Below, one piece after another: positions 18,110-25,482 of a DNA stretch of 64,000 bases. The first letter of the stretch is position 1. Each line of letters starts with the position of its first letter. The translations under genes and the position numbers were made by a program. Source of the stretch: Muribaculaceae bacterium (lineage in GTDB: Bacteria; Bacteroidota; Bacteroidia; Bacteroidales; Muribaculaceae). The notes below the pieces were generated by a model, which was not told the DNA's origin, searched no databases, and saw only the letters and a list, made by a program, of their open reading frames with translations. Where the stretch lies: assembly GCA_017409345.1 (NCBI GenBank), contig JAFQSX010000004.1, positions 169,870-233,869 on the forward strand, written 5' to 3'.

Positions 18110-18111
18110 AG

Positions 18112-18324
18112 TTAAAACCTTTCTTCGCAATCAATACAGCCATATTCGGGGCTTATTTGATTGCCGTTTTCATCAACAGCGATACAGCAACCACCGAGAA
18201 TTACTTTGCCACGGTCAGAGGCTTCAAAGAGTTCTTCAGTTGGTTCGCCGTAAATAATCTTTACGACTTTGCCACCACATTTGGGGCAAATCTTAGGTAC
18301 GGAGTTTTTCTTAAATATGTTCAT
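18112..18324 (-). CDS. Small zinc-ribbon protein
   Basis: 70 residues from the ATG at 18324, which follows the previous stop by 2 bases (a TTG start at 18336 is possible but overlaps). CPKCGG near the N-terminus and CIDCEE at the C-terminus form a likely four-cysteine zinc ribbon, with two further cysteines (GGCC) between. The function is unknown. Confidence 0.6.
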   Translation of the reverse strand: MNIFKKNSVPKICPKCGGKVVKIIYGEPTEELFEASDRGKVILGGCCIAVDENGNQISPEYGCIDCEERF

Positions 18325-18326
18325 AA

Positions 18327-18491
18327 TCAATCCCAATCGTTTAGATTATCGATGTATTCAACATAATTTATTTCTTCGTATGATGTAATTACTTGTAGGT
18401 GTTCGTTCTCACAATCACAACATTGGCATTTGCCGTCATCACAACGCCCACAAGTACAATCCAAGTATTCGTTTAAATCTTCGTTATCCAT
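18327..18491 (-). CDS. Small cysteine-rich acidic protein
   Basis: 54 residues from the ATG at 18491, which overlaps the upstream stop by 8 bases (ATGGATAA), a sign of translational coupling. It has seven cysteines within about 20 residues (CTCGRCDDGKCQCCDCE), suggesting metal binding, and an acidic C-terminus. No known family is recognised. Confidence 0.55.
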   Translation of the reverse strand: MDNEDLNEYLDCTCGRCDDGKCQCCDCENEHLQVITSYEEINYVEYIDNLNDWD

Positions 18492-19332
18492 TTTCTTCAT
18501 CTTCGATTTTTGCATTACGATGATAACCATGTCGGACAAATGAATCTACAAAGATTAACTCTTTATACCATTCTCCTAATTCGTTTTTCTTATTTTGAAG
18601 TCTAAAAAATCCTCGGACAAAAATATCATTGTCGTTAATGATTTTGACAAACCAACGAGAATCCATGATGATAACCTTTTGACCACTCTCATTGCGAACT
18701 TTCTCCTTGTGTTTGTACTCATTAATAGTATCTTCAACTATGGTAATAGTCTTGTTTGGCACAATTATAGTTTCAACTTCAGCATATTTTTTTACTGCAA
18801 GGTAAGTTATCAATAAATTGGCTACGCATTCATACAATTCAAGACGTTCATCCTTTGTTGTGTCGTATAAATCAGGGTCATTTATAAGAGATGGCCAACA
18901 ATAATGATGCCTAACATTATCTTCGGTCGATTCAAAATAGAAATAATCATATAAGACACTTATATCATTGATTGTTTTAAAAAGCCAAACATATAATTTG
19001 TTTTCTCCAAAGCAATAAACAATAGTTCCGAAATCTTTTGCAAGCAATATGCCACACTCATTCTCTTCGTAAAATTCTTGAAAAAGTTGATGATCAATAT
19101 TGAAAAATGACTTGGCACTTTTTTGCATGACTTTTTCAAACGAAGGCATCAATAATTCAGGAAGTCCCCAATCATGTTTATTTCTCACAATTTCCCCTAA
19201 CCATTTAACTCCATTCATCAAATAACCAATATGCTGAATATTTGTAGTCTGAGCAACAGTAATTAGACTTGGATTGAAAACATAGTCTTCTTCCAATAGC
19301 CACGAGATTATAGGTTGCTTACGTATTACCAT
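18484..19332 (-). CDS. Hypothetical protein (first gene of operon)
   Basis: A 282-residue cytoplasmic protein, unknown. It is rich in aromatic residues, with alternating helix and strand character and a final segment RWFVKIINDNDIFVRGFF. It is the first gene of the operon behind a strong promoter about 140 bases upstream, and it overlaps the next small gene. AT content is higher than in carB, consistent with accessory origin. Confidence 0.6.
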   Translation of the reverse strand: MVIRKQPIISWLLEEDYVFNPSLITVAQTTNIQHIGYLMNGVKWLGEIVRNKHDWGLPELLMPSFEKVMQKSAKSFFNIDHQLFQEFYEENECGILLAKDFGTIVYCFGENKLYVWLFKTINDISVLYDYFYFESTEDNVRHHYCWPSLINDPDLYDTTKDERLELYECVANLLITYLAVKKYAEVETIIVPNKTITIVEDTINEYKHKEKVRNESGQKVIIMDSRWFVKIINDNDIFVRGFFRLQNKKNELGEWYKELIFVDSFVRHGYHRNAKIEDEENG

Positions 19333-19473
19333 ATCGTTATTATATAAAAAATAGATTTACTCTATTTAATTCTTTTTCTACTTAATACTACACTAATTTC
19401 TATTTATCATTATTGTAATTGCTCTAATTTTTCATCTAAAATTAGTTCAATACTTTCACGAAGTATTATATAG

Positions 19474-19504
19474 CAAAGGTAATAAAAAATGGTTATAATA
19501 TCAA
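19474..19504 (-). promoter_or_regulatory. Promoter of the 16.3-19.3 kb operon
   Basis: On the minus strand TTGA (19504-19501) and TACCTTTG (19481-19474) are 19 bases apart. A second -7-like TATCTTTG lies at 19518-19511. Confidence 0.6.
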
Positions 19505-19611
19505 CCCTTGCAAAGATAATATTTTGCATGGGCGGGATTTTGATGCATTATGCGTTAGAATTGGTAATTATATGAGAAAAATATCATTGGGATTGTTTGG
19601 GTTGATGCTGT

Positions 19612-19676
19612 GTTGACCACCTCGGCTCGTTGAGCCACTCCTCCTATTTTTCAGCAAAAACAAGAGGAGTGTTGCA
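19612..19676. repeat. Dispersed double-hairpin repeat, copy A
   Basis: ACCACCTCGGCTCGTTGAGC begins a unit with palindrome GGCTC/GAGCC, then ACTCCTCCT...AAGAGGAGTGTTGC forming a second hairpin. The same architecture recurs at 60.05, 60.71 and 63.9 kb. Confidence 0.6.
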
Positions 19677-19722
19677 TACTCTCTAAATGTGGCGTTATAG
19701 GCTTTTTGATGCGTATTTCATT

Positions 19723-19762
19723 ATAGGACAATTTGTTATATATCATTATAGAGATTGTCTAT
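19723..19762. promoter_or_regulatory. Possible OxyR operator upstream of ahpC
   Basis: ATAG-N7-CTAT at 19748-19762 (ATAGAGATTGTCTAT) matches one OxyR half-site of the known ATAGntnnnanCTAT type. A weaker partner, ATAG...TTAT, lies at 19723-19739. The pair sits 30 bases upstream of the ahpC -33 element, the usual place for an activator. Confidence 0.4.
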
Positions 19763-19791
19763 TGGGTTATAAAAACTATCAATCGGAAAAA

Positions 19792-19824
19792 TTGTTATGA
19801 TGTGGGAGGGGGTGTATATCTTTG
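19792..19824 (+). promoter_or_regulatory. Promoter of ahpC
   Basis: TTG at 19792-19794 and TATCTTTG at 19817-19824 (22-base gap). The leader is about 95 bases. Confidence 0.6.
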
Positions 19825-19922
19825 CATCAGAAACGAGGAAGAATCCTCAACAAAATACAATTTTTGAAATTAAAAACATTAAAACGAATACAAATTTATT
19901 AACCATTTAAACAATAAAAATT

Positions 19923-20489
19923 ATGACTCCAATTATCAATTCTCAATTACCCGAATTTAAAGTACAAGCGTATCACAATGGAGAGTTCAAAACTGTGTCA
20001 CACGAAGATGTTTTAGGCAAATGGGCTATCTTCTTTTTCTATCCTGCCGATTTCACTTTTGTATGTCCTACCGAGCTCGTTGACCTCGCTGAAAAATATG
20101 ACCATCTTAAGTCGCTCGGCGTGGAGGTGTACTCTGTAAGCACCGATTCACACTTCGTTCACAAGGCTTGGCACGATGCTTCGGAATCAATCCGCAAAAT
20201 CGGTTACCCAATGCTTGCCGACCCAACAGGTGTGCTCTCTCGCGGTTTTGGTGTGATGATTGAAGATGACGGAATGGCTTATCGCGGCACTTTCGTGGTG
20301 AATCCTGAAGGCAAAATCAAGATTGCCGAAATTCAAGACAACAGCATCGGTCGCAATGCCGACGAACTTGTTCGCAAGGTTGAAGCTGCTCAGTTTGTAG
20401 CTACTCACGACGGCGAAGTTTGCCCTGCCAAGTGGAAACAAGGTGCTGAAACGCTCAAACCAAGCATCGACCTCGTAGGAAAAATCTAG
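19923..20489 (+). CDS. ahpC: Alkyl hydroperoxide reductase subunit C (peroxiredoxin)
   Basis: A 188-residue typical 2-Cys peroxiredoxin that reduces hydrogen peroxide and organic peroxides. The peroxidatic Cys48 lies in DFTFVCPTE and the resolving cysteine in GEVCPAKW near residue 167. The C-terminal ETLKPSIDLVGKI tail matches enteric AhpC. The partner reductase ahpF follows after 285 bases. The upstream OxyR-like site suggests peroxide induction. Confidence 0.97.
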   Translation: MTPIINSQLPEFKVQAYHNGEFKTVSHEDVLGKWAIFFFYPADFTFVCPTELVDLAEKYDHLKSLGVEVYSVSTDSHFVHKAWHDASESIRKIGYPMLADPTGVLSRGFGVMIEDDGMAYRGTFVVNPEGKIKIAEIQDNSIGRNADELVRKVEAAQFVATHDGEVCPAKWKQGAETLKPSIDLVGKI

Positions 20490-20494
20490 GATAA

Positions 20495-20558
20495 TTCATA
20501 ATGCATAGTTCATAATGCATAATGGTTAACCCCTCAGCCGCAAGCGGCAGCTCCCCAC
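20495..20558. repeat. Direct repeat and hairpin unit between ahpC and ahpF
   Basis: TTCATAATGCATA occurs twice (20495-20507 and 20509-20521). It is followed by CCCTCAGCCGCAAGCGGCAG and CTCCCC, a palindromic unit distantly like the dispersed hairpin repeats elsewhere. The rest of the gap to ahpF (to 20774) is simple AT-rich sequence with CAATTTTCAA-type repeats. Confidence 0.45.
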
Positions 20559-20774
20559 TCTGTGGACAATAAAAAGGAAAGAGGAGAATGGAAAGAGGAA
20601 AAATTTCACTCCCCTACACTCCTAAACTCTGCTAGATTACAAAAGAGCAAAGAGGAAAAATAAAACCAACTAAACTAATTTCAAATAAAACTCTTTGCTC
20701 TTTTTATTTCGGACACGGCTTGCCAAGTCCCTACAAAATTCTCAATTTTCAACTTTCAATTCTCAATTTAGCTC

Positions 20775-22337
20775 ATGTTGGACCAAGGTATAAAAGATCA
20801 AGTAAAAGGTGTGTTTCAACTTCTTGACGGAGGTTACACTTTCGAGGTAAAATATAATCCCAATCGCAGTGATGCACAGGAGTTAATCGGCTTCATCAAC
20901 GATGTGGCAGATTGTTCTCCCCTACTCTCGGCGACGTTCACAGAGGTTGCCGACCGCGACGCTCTTGAATTCTCTTTATTGAAAGAGGGAGTCGACACCG
21001 GTGTGAAGTTCCGTGGCATTCCGGGCGGACATGAGTTTACATCGCTATTGCTCGCGGTGCTCAATGCCGACGGCAAAGGGAAGAATTTGCCCGACAGCAC
21101 GATAGTGCGACGCATCAAGGGTATTCAAGGGAAGGTGACTCTGCAATCGTTTGTGTCGTTGAGTTGTACCAATTGCCCCGATGTGGTGCAAACGCTTAAT
21201 ATCTTTGCGTTGCTCAACCCCAACATCACTCACGAAATGGTTGACGGTGCAAGATTTGAAGATGAAGTAAACTCGCTCCATATTCAAGCCGTGCCAACGG
21301 TTTATGCCAACGGCAAAGTGTTTCACACCGGACGTGGCGACATGGCGACATTGCTTCGTAAAATGGAGGACACATTCGACTGCCTATATGACGACAGTTG
21401 CGAGCCTACGGTGAGAGAATTTGATGTTGTGGTAGTGGGCGGTGGCCCTGCCGGCAGTTCGGCAGCCATCTATTCGGCTCGCAAGGGATTAAAAGTGGCG
21501 ATTGTGGCCGAGCGTATGGGAGGACAGGTGAAAGAGACCGTTGGGATTGAAAACCTCATATCGGTGCCTTACACTACCGGCGAGAAACTTGCCGACGACC
21601 TTCAGAAGCATATCGGCGAGTATGCAATCGAAGTGTTTGACCAACGCACTATCGACCGAGTGGACTTGCAAGACAACGTCAAGAAAGTTTATGCCATAGG
21701 TGGCGAAGTGTTCGAAAGTCCGGCACTCATCATTGCCACAGGTGCAAGTTGGCGCAAACTAAATATTCCCGGAGAAGCGGAATACATGGGACGTGGAGTG
21801 GCATTCTGCCCCCACTGCGACGGGCCGTTCTATAAGGGTAAAGATGTGGCAGTGATAGGCGGAGGAAACTCAGGCATCGAAGCGGCTATCGACCTTGCAG
21901 GGATATGCCGAAAAGTTACGGTGGTGGAGTTTGCCTACTCGCTTAAGGCCGACGAGGTGTTACAAAAGAAAGTTGCGAGCCTTGCAAACGTAGAGGTATT
22001 CACATCGTCACAAACTACCGAAGTGATAGGTAATGGTTCAAAGATGACCGCTTTGCGAGTGAAAGACCGCACAACGGGCGAAGAACGAGAAATAGCCCTC
22101 GACGGAGTATTTGTACAGATTGGGTTGGCAGCCAATAGTGCATCGTTTGCCGAGCACCTCGACACCAACGCGATGGGCGAAATAAAGATTGACGAGCGTT
22201 GCCGCACATCAGTTGCCGGAGTATATGCTGCCGGCGATGTATCGACCGTTCCTTACAAACAAATCGTCGTGGCAATGGGCGAAGGTGCCAAAGCCGCCCT
22301 CACAGCCTTCGACGACCGAATAAGAAATAACGCGTAA
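20775..22337 (+). CDS. ahpF: Alkyl hydroperoxide reductase subunit F
   Basis: A 520-residue flavoprotein that passes electrons from NADH to AhpC. The N-terminal double thioredoxin fold carries the CTNC pair (Cys131, Cys134). The thioredoxin-reductase part has the FAD motif VVVGGGPAGSSAAIY (about 216-230), the active disulfide FCPHC (Cys345, Cys348) and the NADH site VIGGGNSGIEAA. The length and order match enteric AhpF. A long gap after ahpC holds repeats, and a separate promoter was not identified. Confidence 0.97.
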   Translation: MLDQGIKDQVKGVFQLLDGGYTFEVKYNPNRSDAQELIGFINDVADCSPLLSATFTEVADRDALEFSLLKEGVDTGVKFRGIPGGHEFTSLLLAVLNADGKGKNLPDSTIVRRIKGIQGKVTLQSFVSLSCTNCPDVVQTLNIFALLNPNITHEMVDGARFEDEVNSLHIQAVPTVYANGKVFHTGRGDMATLLRKMEDTFDCLYDDSCEPTVREFDVVVVGGGPAGSSAAIYSARKGLKVAIVAERMGGQVKETVGIENLISVPYTTGEKLADDLQKHIGEYAIEVFDQRTIDRVDLQDNVKKVYAIGGEVFESPALIIATGASWRKLNIPGEAEYMGRGVAFCPHCDGPFYKGKDVAVIGGGNSGIEAAIDLAGICRKVTVVEFAYSLKADEVLQKKVASLANVEVFTSSQTTEVIGNGSKMTALRVKDRTTGEEREIALDGVFVQIGLAANSASFAEHLDTNAMGEIKIDERCRTSVAGVYAAGDVSTVPYKQIVVAMGEGAKAALTAFDDRIRNNA

Positions 22338-22511
22338 ATTATAGGGACATAATAAGTAATCTATAAAAACATAAAAATAGGTATTAGTTAGATTTCATTC
22401 TATTGACAACACGATAATCCATAAACAAAAACTGACTTTTGAGTAGCCACAAATATCTGCAATGGGGATTTGCAAAAAAAATGTGAATCCCCATATATTT
22501 TTTTATATAAA

Positions 22512-22542
22512 TTGCATCTTTTTTAATTTATCCATATATTTG
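22512..22542 (+). promoter_or_regulatory. Promoter of the GLUG lipoprotein pair
   Basis: TTG at 22512-22514 and TATATTTG at 22535-22542 are 20 bases apart. The ATG is 24 bases downstream. Confidence 0.65.
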
Positions 22543-22566
22543 CAACAATAACCTAAATGATATATT

Positions 22567-25461
22567 ATGAGAATTTTTTATTTTTTAATCATCACTATTA
22601 TAAGTTCATTATTCATTGCTTGTGAAGATGGTTTTAATTATCTAAAACCAATTATTCCTCAAGATGAATTTATTGGCGATTTCAACACCCTTGAATTAGG
22701 AGCAGAAACTGAGAATTTTCACATCAATGACACGGTAACATGTTATATGATTGCGCCTGACAATAGCCAAATCTCGCGAAAATGCCATGTATCAAAAACA
22801 AATGGCAAAACAATAGTAAACTTTGAGCAAGGCCTTGCCGATGGCATTTATCGTTTGCTTTATTTTGAATACCAAATTGAGTCAAATGATAGCACAATCA
22901 CAATGCAATATGGTCTTGGTTGTCGTATTGAAATCTTCAAACAACAAGTCAGTCTATTAGATTCGTTTGATAAAACGATGCAAATGACAGGTAGTGGCAC
23001 TGAGGACGACCCATATATAGTAACCTGTGGTCCACATCTATATAATCTGACATTGGGAGTAAAAGACTTTTATGAATATGACAAATTCAATGGAGCCTAT
23101 TTCAAACAAGTAGCCGACATCTCACTTCATGATGCATCATATTATTGCAAACACGAAAATGGCTGGACTCCTATTGGCGATGTTGCATATCCATTTGTAG
23201 GGACATACGATGGTGGTGGTCATAAAATTACAAATATGTATAGCCACCACGAAGAACTTTGTGGAGTTGGTTTATTTGGGCATATAACTAATTCATCTAT
23301 TCAAAATCTCACAATCGTGAATGCAGATATCTCGGGCCCGGTTGGAGTTGGGGGAATCGCCGGTTGTCTTATGACATTGAGTGGGGAACGCACTACATCT
23401 TCAATTATTAATTGCAAAGTAAAAAACAGCAAAATTAAAGCAAGCGGAGATGGTGTTGCTACCGGTGGCTTAGTGGGAATGATCGACATGCATACAGTGG
23501 GAATGATTGAGCAATGCCAGTCGGAAGGAAATACAATCACGGCCGACTATAATGCCGGAGGTATTGTTGGTAGTAGCAGTGCTTATTCATTGACCTCAAT
23601 CGACTTGTGCAAAAACACAAGTACCGTTACAACCAACTATGCCGGAGCCGGAGGCATTATAGGTGTTGCTGATACGCTGTCGATAACAACAAGTAGCAAC
23701 TCTGGAGCTATAACCGGAGCTATAAAATATACGAGTGACAACGAAAACTCAATGAGTCGAGGCACCGGTGGCATTTGTGGCGGTTCAGGTGTGTCTTGGA
23801 TTTCAGGATGCGAAAATAACGGGACAATTACGGGGTATGACGGCGTAGGTGGAATTATAGGCACTACACGTCTTGCCTACACCGAGAGTAACGGTGCTTT
23901 ATATAACAGCACTTATTTGCGTTATTGCAAAAATACAGGAAACATATCAGCTCGCAATTTACATGCGGGGGGACTTTGTGGCGAGGCTCAATTGGGTTGC
24001 GTTGCATCAATAAACAATGGCACGGTTTCTGCGATGGATCATGTTGGAGGAATTGCCGGACACACTTCATTGTCGGTTATTCACAACTCAATAAGCACCG
24101 GAGCGATTAATGGGCGCAATTATGTAGCAGGCATATCGGCTCTATCCAATTCGGGAGTATATACCAATTGCCAGAACTATGGAATGATAAATGCAACAGG
24201 GTCTCACGCTGCCGGGATAGTCTCTCTATCGGGTAACAACACAATTATTCACTATTGTGGCAATCACAACAAAGTATCGGGTGCAAATTCTCCGGTTGGA
24301 GGTATAGCCGGTGAATTTGGCGACCCACGAGAATGGTCTCCGATAAACATTGCCGAGGTGGTATTTGGCAGTGCCGAAATTGCTCTTGCGTTTCTTGGCC
24401 CCACATTCGCAGTAATAGAACATGCAAAAGATGTAACCGGAACAGCAAAATATATAATGAAAGGGGTTGAATTGGGTATAGAAATGGTAATGAAAGTGCC
24501 ATCAACCACATTATGGGGCTATGGTGTAGATCATTTGGCCAACCCTCATCATATTGAAACGATAGAGACTGATATTAAGGCTGATTTAAACAATCGAGTA
24601 AATAATATCCTCTCTGAAATAAATGATGTTAGGGGTGAAATGCATTTTCAACTTGCCGACACTTTTTCTTCTGATGCATTTATAAATTATTCAAACAACA
24701 CAGTGTCGTTGTCAAATTATTTGATGCCGTTGTCGGGCAATGACGAGACAAATAATGACAATTTCTTTGAAAAAATAAATGACAAGATGAGTGAGCGAGC
24801 CGAGGAAATACACGAAAACAATACGAATAAGGAAATTGTATATACTGTTTTTGGTGCCGCAAGCATTATTGCGACAACCGTATGTGCTATTGGTGCGACT
24901 GTCGCATCAGGAGGTTTAGCAGCCGGATTTATAGTGACCGGCACTGTAGCAGGAGTTGTGGGCGGCATCAACTCAATTTCAAAAGGAGCAGCCGACTACA
25001 CTGACAACGTAGTGATTATTTCCCAATGTGTAAATGCTCATGAAATCTCTTGCAATGATATATCGTCTAATGAGGTAGGTGGTATAGTTGGGCATATCTA
25101 TGATCGTGGTGTGATTAGTGATTGCTTAAATACAGGAAATTTCCCTAATGATGGTGGACATTTAGCGGGAAAAGCCGACAATGAGGTTCAGATATTAAAC
25201 TCATTATCCTTGGTTGATAATTCCGACGCGAGTCTTATTGGGAAATCAGGCACTAATTGCAAAGTAGATTATTTATATTTTTATGACGCAAAAACCAACA
25301 CATTAGATCCTTGCGGAACAGCATTGTCGGCTGATGAGATTTCTGACCCTAATAGCTATGACGGCTGGGACATAGGCACTTCAAATAATCTATGGACTAT
25401 ACCCACTATCAGTTCGGGCAATTCATTCCCTGTTCCGTTCACCTCAGAAATGACAAAATAA
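22567..25461 (+). CDS. Surface lipoprotein with GLUG repeats and a hydrophobic helical insert
   Basis: A 964-residue lipoprotein. The lipobox LFIAC is followed by Glu-Asp, which in Bacteroides favours export to the cell surface. After a 200-residue N-terminal part come many GLUG-type repeats (VGGIAG, AGGIVG, GAGGIIG), each about 25-30 residues, expected to stack as a beta helix. Between about residues 590 and 815 the repeats stop. This insert holds two hydrophobic stretches (near 600-620 and 757-803, rich in Gly and Ala) separated by a long helical region. Repeats resume after it. GLUG proteins are usually adhesins. The insert is unusual and could anchor in a membrane. The next gene is a paralogue 21 bases on. 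Confidence 0.75.
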   Translation: MRIFYFLIITIISSLFIACEDGFNYLKPIIPQDEFIGDFNTLELGAETENFHINDTVTCYMIAPDNSQISRKCHVSKTNGKTIVNFEQGLADGIYRLLYFEYQIESNDSTITMQYGLGCRIEIFKQQVSLLDSFDKTMQMTGSGTEDDPYIVTCGPHLYNLTLGVKDFYEYDKFNGAYFKQVADISLHDASYYCKHENGWTPIGDVAYPFVGTYDGGGHKITNMYSHHEELCGVGLFGHITNSSIQNLTIVNADISGPVGVGGIAGCLMTLSGERTTSSIINCKVKNSKIKASGDGVATGGLVGMIDMHTVGMIEQCQSEGNTITADYNAGGIVGSSSAYSLTSIDLCKNTSTVTTNYAGAGGIIGVADTLSITTSSNSGAITGAIKYTSDNENSMSRGTGGICGGSGVSWISGCENNGTITGYDGVGGIIGTTRLAYTESNGALYNSTYLRYCKNTGNISARNLHAGGLCGEAQLGCVASINNGTVSAMDHVGGIAGHTSLSVIHNSISTGAINGRNYVAGISALSNSGVYTNCQNYGMINATGSHAAGIVSLSGNNTIIHYCGNHNKVSGANSPVGGIAGEFGDPREWSPINIAEVVFGSAEIALAFLGPTFAVIEHAKDVTGTAKYIMKGVELGIEMVMKVPSTTLWGYGVDHLANPHHIETIETDIKADLNNRVNNILSEINDVRGEMHFQLADTFSSDAFINYSNNTVSLSNYLMPLSGNDETNNDNFFEKINDKMSERAEEIHENNTNKEIVYTVFGAASIIATTVCAIGATVASGGLAAGFIVTGTVAGVVGGINSISKGAADYTDNVVIISQCVNAHEISCNDISSNEVGGIVGHIYDRGVISDCLNTGNFPNDGGHLAGKADNEVQILNSLSLVDNSDASLIGKSGTNCKVDYLYFYDAKTNTLDPCGTALSADEISDPNSYDGWDIGTSNNLWTIPTISSGNSFPVPFTSEMTK

Positions 25462-25482
25462 TTAACTAAACCATACTTAAAT

